DNA from: Pseudomonas syringae
GTDB taxonomy: Bacteria > Pseudomonadota > Gammaproteobacteria > Pseudomonadales > Pseudomonadaceae
Assembly (NCBI RefSeq): GCF_021606685.1
Contig: NZ_WKCB01000020.1
Coordinates: 1 to 64,000 of the forward strand
Reading direction: 5' to 3'
Length of the DNA stretch: 64,000 nt
Position 1 is the stretch's first letter; each line of letters starts with the position of its first letter. Shown here in pieces: positions 1 to 9,368 of the stretch. The notes under the pieces are model-generated. The model worked only from the letters and a program-made list of their open reading frames with translations. It did no database searches and had not been told where the DNA came from. The translations under genes and the position numbers were made by a program.

Positions 1-25
1 CCCTTCAGGGGCAACCCAATACCCC

Positions 26-425
26 GTGGCGAGCGGGCTTGCCCGCGTTGGGCTGCGCAGCAGCCCCAGTACGTCGCACTGTGTTGTGCCAGGCAGTCCT
101 CGGTTGTGGGTTTCAGGGGGCGCTTCGCGCCCCAACGCGGGCAAGCCCGCTCGCCACATAAGCCCGCTCGCCACATAAGCTGGTTCGTTACAGAAAGCCG
201 GTTCGTGCGCGGGGTGACCTGCAATATTTGCCAGGCTCCAGGCCGCAACCCGATAAACCGTGGCGAGCGGGCTTGCCCGCGTTGGGCTGCGCAGCAGCCC
301 CAGTACGTCGCACTGTGTTGTGCCAGGCAGCCCTCGGTCGCGGGTTTCAGGGGGCGCTGCGCGCCCCAACGCGGGCAAGCCCGCTCGCCACATAAGCCCG
401 CTCGCCACATAAGCTGGTTCGTTGC
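26..425. repeat. Tandemly duplicated REP pair (period 234 bp)
   Basis: Two inverted REP pairs lie at 26-157 and 260-391. Each has a GTGGCGAGCGGGCTTGCC left arm and the reverse complement as right arm, with a G+C-rich spacer. The units start 234 bp apart and are nearly identical, including an extra half-arm (CCGCTCGCCACATAAG) after the right arm, so the second looks like a direct duplication of the first. Bases 426-597 hold no other clear feature and presumably carry the promoter of the following gene. Confidence 0.85.
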
Positions 426-597
426 AGACAGCGGATGCGGATCTTTTCGGTTATCTCAAGGTGCATGCGGGTGGCGTCCATGCGCCAAAAAAAGACATTC
501 AGCGGACCGCTTGGTTGCGACCCACCGGATACCGGCCTACTGTTCCAAGCCATGCTGCGCAATTTGCTGTCCCCCACCCCAGACTTCAGGTGACGAC

Positions 598-1974
598 ATG
601 CCTACGCTTCCCCGTCCCGCCGTACTTGAACTGATCGGCAACACCCCGCTGGTGCGCGTCAGCCGTTTCGATACCGGCCCCTGCACGCTGTTTCTCAAGC
701 TTGAATCCCAGAACCCCGGCGGCTCGATCAAAGACCGCATCGGCCTGGCCATGATCGACGCCGCCGAACGCGACGGGCGCCTGCGCCCCGGCGGCACCAT
801 CATCGAAGCCACCGCCGGCAACACCGGCCTGGGCCTGGCGCTGGTGGGCCGGGCCAAAGGCTACCGGGTAGTGCTGGTGGTGCCCGACAAGATGTCCACG
901 GAAAAAGTGCTGCACCTCAAGGCCATGGGCGCCGAGGTGCATATCACCCGTTCCGACGTCGGCAAGGGCCACCCCGAGTATTACCAGGACGTGGCCGCGC
1001 GGCTGGCCAAGGATATTCCTGGCTCATTTTTTGCCGACCAGTTCAACAACCCGGCCAACCCCCTGGCCCATGAAACCAGCACCGCGCCGGAAATCTGGGC
1101 GCAGACCCAGCACGACCTGGACGCCATTGTGGTGGGCGTCGGCTCGGCAGGCACCCTCACCGGCCTGACGCGTTTCTTCAAGCGCGTACAACCCGAACTG
1201 GAGATGGTACTGGCCGACCCCGTGGGCTCGGTGATGGCCGAATACAGCCGCAGCGGCACACTCGACACCCCCGGTTCCTGGGCCGTTGAAGGCATCGGCG
1301 AAGACTTCATCCCCTCGATTGCCGACCTGTCCAGCGTGCGCCACGCCTATTCCATCAGCGATGAAGAAAGCTTCGACCACGCCCGTCAGTTGCTCAAGGC
1401 CGAGGGCATTCTCGGTGGTTCGTCTACCGGCACCCTGCTTGCCGCTGCGCTGCGCTATTGCCGCGAACAGACCGAGCCCAAGCGCGTGGTGACCTTTGTC
1501 TGCGACACCGGCACGCGTTACCTGTCCAAGGTCTACAACGACCAATGGATGAACGACGCCGGGCTGTTGCAGTACAAACACTACGGCGACCTGCGCGACC
1601 TGATCGCCCGTCGTTTCGAAGACGGCCGCGTGATCAGCGTGAGCCCCGACGACACTCTGCTCACGGCCTTCCAGCGCATGCGCCTGGCGGATGTCTCGCA
1701 GCTGCCGGTGCTGGTCAACGGCCGCGAGCTGGTCGGGGTGATCGATGAATCCGACATCCTGCTGGGCCTGCACCACGACGCCGCGCACTTCACCCTGAAC
1801 GTCGCCGGCGCCATGACCAACACCCTGCAAACCCTGGCCCCCAACGCCAGCCTGGTCGAGCTGCAGGCCGAACTCGACCGTGGCCTGGTCGCCATCATTG
1901 CTGACGCGTCGGGCTTCTACGGCCTGATCACCCGCGTCGACCTGCTCAACCACCTACGGAGATCCCTTGCATGA
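598..1974 (+). CDS. Cystathionine beta-synthase (PLP enzyme with C-terminal CBS domains)
   Basis: 458 aa. The N-terminal two thirds is a fold-type II PLP synthase. NPGGSIKDR carries the probable PLP lysine (Lys45), TAGNTG contacts the cofactor and GGSSTGTLL binds its phosphate. From about residue 340 the protein continues as two CBS domains, as in cystathionine beta-synthases and unlike plain cysteine synthases. It should condense homocysteine with serine (or O-acetylserine) to cystathionine in the cytoplasm. The ATG at 598 is chosen because the family sequence begins there (MPTLPRPAVLELIGNTPL); the upstream extension of the frame runs through REP DNA. The stop overlaps the next start in an ATGA, so the two genes are translationally coupled and form a reverse-transsulfuration operon. 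Confidence 0.9.
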   Translation: MPTLPRPAVLELIGNTPLVRVSRFDTGPCTLFLKLESQNPGGSIKDRIGLAMIDAAERDGRLRPGGTIIEATAGNTGLGLALVGRAKGYRVVLVVPDKMSTEKVLHLKAMGAEVHITRSDVGKGHPEYYQDVAARLAKDIPGSFFADQFNNPANPLAHETSTAPEIWAQTQHDLDAIVVGVGSAGTLTGLTRFFKRVQPELEMVLADPVGSVMAEYSRSGTLDTPGSWAVEGIGEDFIPSIADLSSVRHAYSISDEESFDHARQLLKAEGILGGSSTGTLLAAALRYCREQTEPKRVVTFVCDTGTRYLSKVYNDQWMNDAGLLQYKHYGDLRDLIARRFEDGRVISVSPDDTLLTAFQRMRLADVSQLPVLVNGRELVGVIDESDILLGLHHDAAHFTLNVAGAMTNTLQTLAPNASLVELQAELDRGLVAIIADASGFYGLITRVDLLNHLRRSLA

Positions 1975-3137
1975 GCCAGCCCGATAAAGGCGCGTTTGCC
2001 ACCCGCGTAATCCACGCCGGGCAGTCACCCGACCCGACCACGGGCGCGCTGATGCCGCCGATCTATGCCAACTCCACCTACCTGCAAGACAGCCCCGGCG
2101 TGCACAAGGGCTTCGACTACGGCCGCTCCCACAACCCCACGCGGTTTGCCCTGGAGCGCTGCGTGGCCGACCTCGAGGGCGGCAGCCAGGCGTTTGCCTT
2201 TGCCTCCGGGCTGGCGGCGATTTCCACGGTGTTGGAACTGCTCGATGCCGGCGCGCATATCGTCTCCGGCAACGACTTGTACGGCGGCACCTTCCGCCTG
2301 TTCGACAAAGTGCGCCAACGCAGCGCCGGGCACCGCTTCAGCTTTGTCGACCTGAGTGATGTGTCGGCGTTTGAAGCGTCGCTGCAGGACGACACGCGCA
2401 TGGTCTGGGTCGAAACCCCGAGTAACCCGCTGCTGAGCCTTACCGACCTGAGCGCCATTGCCCGAATCTGCCGTGACCGCGACATTATCTGCGTGGCCGA
2501 CAACACCTTCGCCAGCCCGTGGATCCAGCGCCCGCTGGAGTTGGGGTTTGATGTGGTGGTGCACTCGACCACCAAGTACCTTAACGGCCACTCGGATGTG
2601 ATCGGCGGTATCGCCATTGTCGGCGACAACCCCGCACTGGCTGAACGCCTGGGTTTCCTGCAGAACTCAGTGGGTGCCATCGCCGGCCCCTTCGATGCCT
2701 TCCTGACCCTGCGCGGCGTGAAAACCCTGGCGCTGCGTATGGAGCGCCACTGCAGCAACGCCCTCGACCTGGCGACCTGGCTGGAACAGCAGCCGCAAGT
2801 GGCGCGGGTGTATTACCCGGGGCTCACGTCCCACCCGCAGCACGCACTGGCCCGCACACAGATGCGCGGATTCGGCGGGATGATTTCGGTGGACTTGAAC
2901 AGCGACCTGGCCGGTGCCACGCGCTTCCTGGAAAACGTCAGGATCTTCGCCCTGGCCGAGAGCCTGGGCGGCGTTGAAAGCCTGATCGAACACCCGGCGA
3001 TCATGACCCATGCGAGCATCCCGGCGGCCACGCGGGCGCAGCTGGGGATTGGCGACGGCCTGGTACGGCTATCGGTGGGCGTTGAGGATGTGGAGGACTT
3101 GCGGGCGGATCTGGCGCAAGCGCTGGCAAAAATCTAA
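1971..3137 (+). CDS. Cystathionine gamma-lyase/gamma-synthase family PLP enzyme
   Basis: 388 aa, the normal length for the Cys/Met metabolism PLP family. The motif HSTTKYLNGHSD carries the Schiff-base lysine, DNTFASP is the aspartate-containing cofactor motif, and the N-terminal FDYGRSHNPTR is typical. Four-base overlap with the cystathionine beta-synthase gene makes a gamma-lyase role (cystathionine to cysteine, 2-oxobutyrate and ammonia) the best fit. Sequence alone does not separate gamma-lyase from gamma-synthase or beta-lyase. A REP pair follows 25 bp after the stop. Confidence 0.88.
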   Translation: MSQPDKGAFATRVIHAGQSPDPTTGALMPPIYANSTYLQDSPGVHKGFDYGRSHNPTRFALERCVADLEGGSQAFAFASGLAAISTVLELLDAGAHIVSGNDLYGGTFRLFDKVRQRSAGHRFSFVDLSDVSAFEASLQDDTRMVWVETPSNPLLSLTDLSAIARICRDRDIICVADNTFASPWIQRPLELGFDVVVHSTTKYLNGHSDVIGGIAIVGDNPALAERLGFLQNSVGAIAGPFDAFLTLRGVKTLALRMERHCSNALDLATWLEQQPQVARVYYPGLTSHPQHALARTQMRGFGGMISVDLNSDLAGATRFLENVRIFALAESLGGVESLIEHPAIMTHASIPAATRAQLGIGDGLVRLSVGVEDVEDLRADLAQALAKI

Positions 3138-3162
3138 ATAGCCCACTCAACGAAGACCAAAT

Positions 3163-3250
3163 GTGGGAGGGGGCTTGCTCCCGATGACGGTTGATCAGCC
3201 AATGAATCTGTTGACTGACACTCCGCCATCGGGGGCAAGCCCCCTCCCAC
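3163..3250. repeat. REP pair (inverted, single)
   Basis: Left arm GTGGGAGGGGGCTTGCTCCC at 3163 and its reverse complement ending at 3250, around a spacer of about 45 bp. It lies between the 3' ends of two convergent genes and may act as a bidirectional 3'-end structure. This is a different arm family from the one at 26-391. Confidence 0.85.
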
Positions 3251-3262
3251 ATTGGTTACGCG

Positions 3263-5461
3263 TCAAGCTGAAGTGACGTTGGCCCGCGCGCTATGCAGCT
3301 TCTTGTAGCTGTCGATCAAACGCAAATGCCGGTCCAGACCTTCCAGCTTCATGCTCGTCGGCGTCAGCCCATAGAAGCGCACGCTGCCATTGACCGAGCC
3401 GATCACTGCATCCATCCGCTCATTGCCGAACATGCGCCTGAAGTTTCTCTCGTAGTCCGCCAGTTCAAGGTCATCGTCCAGTTGCATCTCCAGCACCGCA
3501 TTCATTGCCTGGTAGAACAGGCCGCGCTCGGCGGTGTTGTCGTTGTACTGCAGGAACATCTCCACGCACTCCTTGGCCTCTTCATGCTGCTGCAAGGCGA
3601 GGAAGATCAGCAGCTTCAACTCCAGGATGGTCAGTTGGCCCCAGGCGGTGTTGTCGTCGAACTCGATGCCGATCAAGGTGGTGATGTCGGTGTAGTCGTC
3701 CAGCTCGCTTTCAATCAGGCGCTCGACCAACGCGTTCAACTCGGCCTCGTCCAGACGGTGCAGGTTGAGGATGTCTTCGCGGAAAAACAGCGCCTTGTTG
3801 GTGTTGTCCCAGATCAGGTCATCCACCGGGTAGATTTCCGAGTAATCCGGCACCAGGATGCGGCACGCGGTGGCGCCGAGGTGCTCGTACACCGCCATAT
3901 AGGATTCTTTGCCCATGCCTTGCAGAATGCCGAACAGTGTCGCGGCTTCCTGGACGTTGGAGTCTTCGCCTTCGCCGGAGAAGTCCCACTCGACGAATTC
4001 GTAGTCCGACTGCGCACTGAAGAAGCGCCACGAAACCACGCCGCTGGAGTCGATAAAGTGCTCGACGAAGTTGTTCGGCTCCGTCACCGCCTGGCCTTCG
4101 AAGGTCGGCTGCGGCAAGTCGTTCAAGCCTTCGAAACTGCGGCCTTGCAGCAATTCGGTGAGGCTGCGCTCCAGCGCCACTTCCAGGCTTGGGTGTGCAC
4201 CGAACGAGGCGAATACACCGCCGGTGCGCGGGTTCATCAGGGTTACGCACATCACCGGGAATTCACCGCCCAGCGACGCATCCTTGACCAGCACCGGGAA
4301 GCCCTGGGCTTCCAGGCCCTGAATGCCGGCGAGGATGCTAGGGTATTTGGCCAGCACTTCAACCGGCACGTCCGGCAGCGCGAATTCACCTTCGATGATT
4401 TCACGCTTCACGGCCCGCTCGAAAATCTCCGACAGGCACTGCACCTGGGCTTCGGCCAAGGTATTGCCAGCACTCATGCCGTTGCTGAGGTAAAGGTTTT
4501 CGATCAGGTTGGACGGGAAGTACACCACCTCGCCGTCCGACTGGCGTACGAACGGCAGCGAAACAATCCCGCGTTCTTCATTGCCGGAGTTGGTATCGAA
4601 CAGGTGCGAGCCACGCAGCTCACCCTCGCGGTTGTAGACCTTGAGGCAGTAGGCATCGAGGATTTCGCTTGGCAGCGCATCGTCAGGTCCCGGCTGGAAC
4701 CAGCGCTCGTCCGGGTAGTGCACGAACGGCGCGTTGGCCAGCTCTTCACCCCAGAACTGGTCGTTATAGAAGAAGTTGCAATTGAGCCGCTCGATAAACT
4801 CGCCCAACGCCGACGCCAGCGCGCCTTCCTTGGTCGCGCCCTTGCCGTTGGTGAAGCACATTGGCGAGTGCGCATCGCGGATATGCAGCGACCACACATT
4901 GGGCACGATATTGCGCCACGAGGCGATTTCGATCTTCATCCCCAGGCCGGCGAGGATCCCGGACATATTGGCGATGGTCTGTTCCAGCGGCAGGTCTTTA
5001 CCGGCAATGTAGGTACCCGCCTGTGAGGTGCTGTTTGGCATCAACAAGGCCTGGGCATCGGCGTCGAGGTTGTCCACTTCCTCGATCACGAACTCGGGAC
5101 CGGCCTGCACCACTTTCTTCACGGTGCAACGGTCGATGGAACGCAGGATGCCCTGACGGTCCTTGTCGGAGATATCTGCCGGCAGCTCGACCTGGATCTT
5201 GAAGATCTGGTTATAGCGGTTTTCCGGGTCGACGATGTTGTTCTGCGACAGGCGAATATTGTCGGTGGGAATATTGCGTGTCTGGCAGTACAACTTCACG
5301 AAGTACGCCGCACACAACGCCGACGACGCCAGGAAGTAATCGAATGGCCCCGGCGCCGAACCGTCGCCCTTATAGCGGATCGGCTGGTCGGCAATCACCG
5401 TGAAGTCATCGAACTTGGCTTCAAGCCGGAGGTTGTCGAGAAAGTTGACCTTAATTTCCAT
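3263..5461 (-). CDS. OsmC domain/YcaO domain fusion protein
   Basis: 732 aa from the ATG at 5461 (MEIKVNFLDNLRLEAKFDD); an upstream in-frame start at 5518 would add 19 hydrophobic residues not typical of the family. Residues 1-140 are an OsmC-type module retaining both peroxidatic-type cysteines (Cys50 in ASSALC and Cys112 in DRCTVKK). Residues of about 170-560 are a YcaO ATP-binding domain. The C-terminal part is mostly helical. E. coli YcaO, without the OsmC part, is linked to ribosomal S12 beta-methylthiolation with RimO; whether this fusion does the same is inference. No azole-synthesis partner (dehydrogenase, protease or precursor peptide) is nearby, so a RiPP role is not supported. Confidence 0.88.
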   Translation of the reverse strand: MEIKVNFLDNLRLEAKFDDFTVIADQPIRYKGDGSAPGPFDYFLASSALCAAYFVKLYCQTRNIPTDNIRLSQNNIVDPENRYNQIFKIQVELPADISDKDRQGILRSIDRCTVKKVVQAGPEFVIEEVDNLDADAQALLMPNSTSQAGTYIAGKDLPLEQTIANMSGILAGLGMKIEIASWRNIVPNVWSLHIRDAHSPMCFTNGKGATKEGALASALGEFIERLNCNFFYNDQFWGEELANAPFVHYPDERWFQPGPDDALPSEILDAYCLKVYNREGELRGSHLFDTNSGNEERGIVSLPFVRQSDGEVVYFPSNLIENLYLSNGMSAGNTLAEAQVQCLSEIFERAVKREIIEGEFALPDVPVEVLAKYPSILAGIQGLEAQGFPVLVKDASLGGEFPVMCVTLMNPRTGGVFASFGAHPSLEVALERSLTELLQGRSFEGLNDLPQPTFEGQAVTEPNNFVEHFIDSSGVVSWRFFSAQSDYEFVEWDFSGEGEDSNVQEAATLFGILQGMGKESYMAVYEHLGATACRILVPDYSEIYPVDDLIWDNTNKALFFREDILNLHRLDEAELNALVERLIESELDDYTDITTLIGIEFDDNTAWGQLTILELKLLIFLALQQHEEAKECVEMFLQYNDNTAERGLFYQAMNAVLEMQLDDDLELADYERNFRRMFGNERMDAVIGSVNGSVRFYGLTPTSMKLEGLDRHLRLIDSYKKLHSARANVTSA

Positions 5462-5569
5462 GCGGGTACACCAGAATAACGGGCTAAACAAAATGGCCGC
5501 CATTATGAGGTGTTTCATCGGGAAGTTTCAGGCTTTTGACCAATGGCTGGCGAAATAGCCAATGTGCAT

Positions 5570-5596
5570 TAATCTTCTGCGAGTTGGCGCCGATGG
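5570..5596 (+). promoter_or_regulatory. Candidate FliA (sigma-28) promoter for the Aer-like receptor
   Basis: TAAT at 5570-5573, 15 bases, then GCCGATGG at 5589-5596. Consensus is TAAA-N15-GCCGATAA, so three of four -35 bases and six of eight -10 bases match. It lies 27 bp upstream of the receptor start. A similar element precedes the second chemoreceptor in this window. Confidence 0.4.
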
Positions 5597-5623
5597 ACTG
5601 AGTGCAACCAGGGAGTAGTCGGA

Positions 5624-7189
5624 ATGCGCAACAACCAGCCCGTTACACAGCGCGAGATTTCCCTCGCGCCGCAACAAAAACTCATCTCGGCGACGGATGT
5701 TCGAGGTGTGATCACGTATTGCAACGACGCCTTTGTGGATATCAGCGGTTTTGAACGCGCCGACCTGATCGGCGCCCCCCAGAACATCGTGCGTCACCCC
5801 GATGTGCCCCCCGCAGTATTTGCGCATATGTGGAGTGCGCTCAAACAGGGTCAGCCCTGGATGGGCATCGTCAAGAACCGCTCGAAAAACGGCGACCATT
5901 ATTGGGTCAACGCCTACGTCACGCCGATCTTCGAAGGCAACAGCGTGGTGGGTTTCGAGTCGGTGCGGGTCAAGCCCACGGCCGATGAGATTCGGCGCGC
6001 CCAAGCTCTGTACCAGCGCATCAGCCGGGGCAAACCGGCGGTGCCGCACCAGGACAACTGGCTGCCCGCCGCCCTGAGCTGCGTGCCGTACCTGGCCACT
6101 GCGGTCGCCGGTTGCGTCGCCGGGTTGTTTCTCAGCGCACCGCTGGCCGTCGCGGTGGCCGTGGCGGTCGCTGTGCCGGTGGGCGTGCTCTGCTCACGCA
6201 CTCGCCAGGGCAGCACCTTGCGGCTGTTGGCAGGTGTCGAACCTTCGACCTCGGACGCCCTGATCGCGCAGATGTACAGTGACGCACGCGGCCCGCAGGC
6301 ACGCCTGGAAACCGCGTTTCTCAGCCAGACTGCACGCCTGAAAACCTGCCTCACGCGCCTGCAGGACAGTGCCGAGCAACTCAGCGCCCTCGCCGGGCAA
6401 TCCGATCAGTTGGCCACCGCCAGCGCCAAGGGCCTGGACCGCCAGCGCGTGGAAACCGAACAGGTCTCGGCCGCCGTGAATCAGATGGCCGCGACCACCC
6501 AGGAAGTCGCCAGCCACGTGCAACGCACCGCCGATGCCACGCAGCAAGCCAACGCCCTGACCGGGCGTGGCCGCGAAGTGGCGCGCGATACCCGTGAAGC
6601 CATCGAGCGCCTTTCTGCCGTGGTCGGCGAAACCGGCGCCACCGTGGCGCAACTGGCCCGCGACAGCGATGAAATCGGCAGCGTGGTGGATGTGATCAAA
6701 GGCATTGCCGATCAAACCAACCTGCTGGCGCTCAACGCCGCGATTGAAGCGGCACGTGCCGGTGAACAAGGCCGCGGCTTTGCCGTGGTGGCCGACGAAG
6801 TGCGCCAACTGGCCCAGCGCACCTCGCAATCCACCACCCAGATCCACGCCCTGATCACCCAACTGCAAACGTCCTCCAACAACGCCGTGAGCAGCATGCA
6901 GCACGGCCAACGCCAGGCCCAGGAAGGCGTGGCGTGGGTGCTGGAGGCGGACCAGGCGCTGGTGGGCATCAGTGAAGCGGTGTCGCACATCACCGACATG
7001 ACCACCCAGATCGCCGCCGCTACCGAAGAACAAAGCGCGGTCGCCGAGGAGATCAGCCGCAATATCACCACCATCGCTGAACTGGCCGACCAGACCTCGG
7101 TACAAGCCCATCAATCCACGGACCTGAGCAAGGAGCTGACCAACACAGCGTCCACTCAATACGCCTTGGTTGAACGCTTCAACCGCTGA
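5624..7189 (+). CDS. aer: Aer-like redox/energy taxis receptor (PAS + MCP signalling domain)
   Basis: 521 aa. Residues 1-120 form a PAS domain very close to E. coli Aer, including [14 protein letters not shown], the Trp at position 70 and [15 protein letters not shown], so FAD binding is expected. A hydrophobic segment at about 150-190 makes a membrane hairpin; there is no periplasmic sensor domain. The rest is a methyl-accepting signalling domain with the conserved tip [18 protein letters not shown] and [10 protein letters not shown]. It should signal redox or electron-transport state to CheA/CheW. The ATG at 5624 follows a good GGGAG site. The gene is divergent from the OsmC-YcaO gene and ends in a strong hairpin. 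Confidence 0.88.
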   Translation: MRNNQPVTQREISLAPQQKLISATDVRGVITYCNDAFVDISGFERADLIGAPQNIVRHPDVPPAVFAHMWSALKQGQPWMGIVKNRSKNGDHYWVNAYVTPIFEGNSVVGFESVRVKPTADEIRRAQALYQRISRGKPAVPHQDNWLPAALSCVPYLATAVAGCVAGLFLSAPLAVAVAVAVAVPVGVLCSRTRQGSTLRLLAGVEPSTSDALIAQMYSDARGPQARLETAFLSQTARLKTCLTRLQDSAEQLSALAGQSDQLATASAKGLDRQRVETEQVSAAVNQMAATTQEVASHVQRTADATQQANALTGRGREVARDTREAIERLSAVVGETGATVAQLARDSDEIGSVVDVIKGIADQTNLLALNAAIEAARAGEQGRGFAVVADEVRQLAQRTSQSTTQIHALITQLQTSSNNAVSSMQHGQRQAQEGVAWVLEADQALVGISEAVSHITDMTTQIAAATEEQSAVAEEISRNITTIAELADQTSVQAHQSTDLSKELTNTASTQYALVERFNR

Positions 7190-7198
7190 TCCCCCTAA

Positions 7199-7227
7199 GG
7201 CGCCCGTCCTCAAGCAAGACGGGCGCC
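7199..7227 (+). terminator. Hairpin after the Aer-like gene
   Basis: Perfect 10-bp arms GGCGCCCGTC and GACGGGCGCC around a 9-nt loop, 9 bp after the stop. The downstream T tract is weak (GCAGTTTTAT), so termination is plausible rather than certain. It may serve both convergent genes. Confidence 0.6.
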
Positions 7228-7283
7228 GTCCGCAGTTTTATCCGACGCCTCAGCAACCCACGCTGGCGGTGAGAAGGCACGGC

Positions 7284-8672
7284 TCAAGGCTGCTTGCGAT
7301 ACATCCCTGTCAGGTAATCGGGAAAGTCCGGTGCGGAGTTGTGGTTGATAACCGCAAAATTCTTCACCAACTGAATGTGGTACGGCCCTGCGCGGCGGCC
7401 CACGTCGGGCTCACGCACGATAATCAGGTTATCGGTTTCCATCGGCACAGTGAGGTGGGTGCTCACGATGACTTTGTCGGTGCCGGTGTCTTTGAGCGTG
7501 ATAGTGAACTCCGCGAGTTCCCTGCCCTGGGCGTCGCGCTCCGGGAGGATTTTCAGGTCCAGGTCGCCGTCGCGGTCGAGGAAGTCGTCACGCATCTGGT
7601 AGTGGCCGGCGCGCTGGTCGCGGGCAACATTGTCGATTTTTTCGTAGTCCGGTTCGCGGTATTCATCGCGCAACTGGAAGGCCATTTCGCGGGTAGGTCC
7701 CTTGACGGCGCTGAGCCAGGTGCCAGTGTTGTCCTGCTTAATGTGCCACACGCCGGTTTGATGGCCGTCGTCGCTATATTCGTGCAGGTACAGGAAGGAC
7801 TCGTCAGCGTACTCGCCCCGATTGCCCACCAGCTTGATCGGTTTGCCGCTGCCGCTCTTGGTGTAGCGCAACTCGCCGATCATCACAGCGCCCTGCTGCT
7901 GGTACCAGATTTCCACCGGGATCTTGCCGTTTAGCGTGCCGACCAGCCGCTGCGGGTCTTCATTGACCGGGCCTTCGAGCCTGGGCGTTTCCAGCCATTG
8001 GCCGTCCTTCCACTCGCCGGTGGTGCGCAGCATGTAACCGGCGGGCATGCTGTTGTTGGCGTCGCCATCGGTCGCCGGCACCTGTTCCTGGGTGTATGAA
8101 CTGAGTTGCACCAGTTCGCCGTCGCGTAGTTGCCAGATGCCCGAACGCGTCCAGCAGCAACCCCGGTCAACTTGCGTATGGAGCGTGCCGTCCTTGGGAT
8201 TGACCATGAACATCCCGCCGAAGTTTTCGTTGGCCAGGTCGGTCAGGGGGCGGTTGAGCACCCACTGGGTTTTCTGCGGGTCTTGCAGGTATACGTCGTA
8301 GTTGAACTGGAAGTCCTTGTCGGCGCCGTTGTCGTTGCGAATGGCCAGGTCCTGACGGCCATCGCCATTGATGTCGGCGAAGTACAGCAGGCCGTACTCC
8401 CCCACTAGATGTCCCTCGTCGGTTTTACCGTTGCGATCCAGCGGTACATTGCCCGCCGGCGTCTCCAGTTGCTGAAGGATCTCAAGCGTGTTTTTGTCGC
8501 GCACGGTGATCAGTGCGCGCACCAGTTCGCGCAAGTCCTCGGGCACTTGTGGGAACAGCACCTCAACCAGGTACTTGCCACTGGGGTCGTCGACCGAGAA
8601 CGAACGGGGTTCGGCCATGGCCGGGGCGGCAAGCGCCGTAGAGAGCAGCACAGCGCTGACAAGCGAACGCAT
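7284..8672 (-). CDS. Secreted hypothetical protein with an FG-GAP/VCBS-like motif
   Basis: 462 aa with a clear signal peptide (LVSAVLLSTALAAPAMA, cleavage expected near residue 20). The calcium-type loop DINGDGRQDLAI, followed by a Trp- and Tyr-rich beta sequence and a CCW motif, resembles the XAC2610/FG-GAP-like periplasmic proteins. No catalytic motif was recognised. It is convergent with the Aer-like gene and divergent from the hydrolase-fold gene at 8793, which leaves about 120 bp for two promoters. Function unknown; a periplasmic or cell-surface role is likely. Confidence 0.7.
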   Translation of the reverse strand: MRSLVSAVLLSTALAAPAMAEPRSFSVDDPSGKYLVEVLFPQVPEDLRELVRALITVRDKNTLEILQQLETPAGNVPLDRNGKTDEGHLVGEYGLLYFADINGDGRQDLAIRNDNGADKDFQFNYDVYLQDPQKTQWVLNRPLTDLANENFGGMFMVNPKDGTLHTQVDRGCCWTRSGIWQLRDGELVQLSSYTQEQVPATDGDANNSMPAGYMLRTTGEWKDGQWLETPRLEGPVNEDPQRLVGTLNGKIPVEIWYQQQGAVMIGELRYTKSGSGKPIKLVGNRGEYADESFLYLHEYSDDGHQTGVWHIKQDNTGTWLSAVKGPTREMAFQLRDEYREPDYEKIDNVARDQRAGHYQMRDDFLDRDGDLDLKILPERDAQGRELAEFTITLKDTGTDKVIVSTHLTVPMETDNLIIVREPDVGRRAGPYHIQLVKNFAVINHNSAPDFPDYLTGMYRKQP

Positions 8673-8792
8673 TCAAAGCATCCTTGCTGAAATTCGGGGG
8701 CGGCAGTGTAGCCTGTGTTTTCACACAAATCGCTGTTTGCCGGCACACCTTGGCTGATATGTTGCGTGCCTCAAGCAGCCAAGGGACGAGCC

Positions 8793-9368
8793 ATGGAACC
8801 GCTAGCCAGCAACGCCGCACTGGTGGTCATCGACATGCAACAGGGCATGCACCAGCCAACACTTGGGCGGCGCAACAACCCCGACGCCGAAGTGCATATG
8901 CAGCGCCTGCTGAGCGCCTGGCGGCAAGCCTCGCGGCCTATCGTGCATGTGCGGCATATTTCCCGCACGCCGGGTTCGGTTTTCTGGCCGGGGCAACCCG
9001 GTTGCGAGTTCCAGGCCGCACTGCAACCGCTGCCCCATGAACATGTGGTGGAAAAAAACGTCCCGGATGCCTTCACCCATACCGGGCTGGAGCGCTGGCT
9101 GCACGCCCGCGCGATCCGGCAGGTGGTGATCGTTGGGGTGATCACCAACAACTCGGTCGAGGCCACGGCGCGGTCGGGCGGCAACCTGGGCTTTGAAGTG
9201 ATCGTGGCGGCGGACGCCTGCTACACGTTCGACCAGACCGACCTGTCGGGACGCCTCTGGCCGGCGGAGGATGTGCATGCACTGTCGCTGAGCAACCTGG
9301 CAATGGACTATGCCACGGTAGTGGAAACGGACGAGATCCTCTCCGGCGGCGTCATACCAAAGGCTTGA
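8793..9368 (+). CDS. Isochorismatase/cysteine-hydrolase-fold protein with Ser in place of the catalytic Cys
   Basis: 191 aa, the usual family length. The first motif VVIDMQQG gives Asp14 and EKNVPDAF gives Lys89. The third motif, normally G-V-x-T-x-x-C-V, reads GVITNNSVEATA, so position 121 is Ser. Cysteine hydrolases of this fold (nicotinamidase, carbamoylhydrolase) need that Cys, whereas isochorismatases such as PhzD act without it, so amidase activity is doubtful. The ATG at 8793 follows AAGGGACGAGCC. The 3' end overlaps the convergent NUDIX gene by 17 bp. Confidence 0.8.
   Translation: MEPLASNAALVVIDMQQGMHQPTLGRRNNPDAEVHMQRLLSAWRQASRPIVHVRHISRTPGSVFWPGQPGCEFQAALQPLPHEHVVEKNVPDAFTHTGLERWLHARAIRQVVIVGVITNNSVEATARSGGNLGFEVIVAADACYTFDQTDLSGRLWPAEDVHALSLSNLAMDYATVVETDEILSGGVIPKA

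Noticed and set aside
106-597. N-terminal extension of the cystathionine beta-synthase reading frame (164 codons)
   Set aside because: The extension translates REP palindromes and promoter DNA; the family sequence begins at the ATG at 598.
3293-5026. 577-codon open frame antisense to the OsmC-YcaO gene
   Set aside because: It is a high-G+C shadow of the real gene, low in motif content; the opposite strand matches a known family throughout.
3263-5461. YcaO-dependent RiPP (azoline) cluster
   Set aside because: The fused OsmC domain and lack of precursor, dehydrogenase or transporter genes fit the stand-alone YcaO type.
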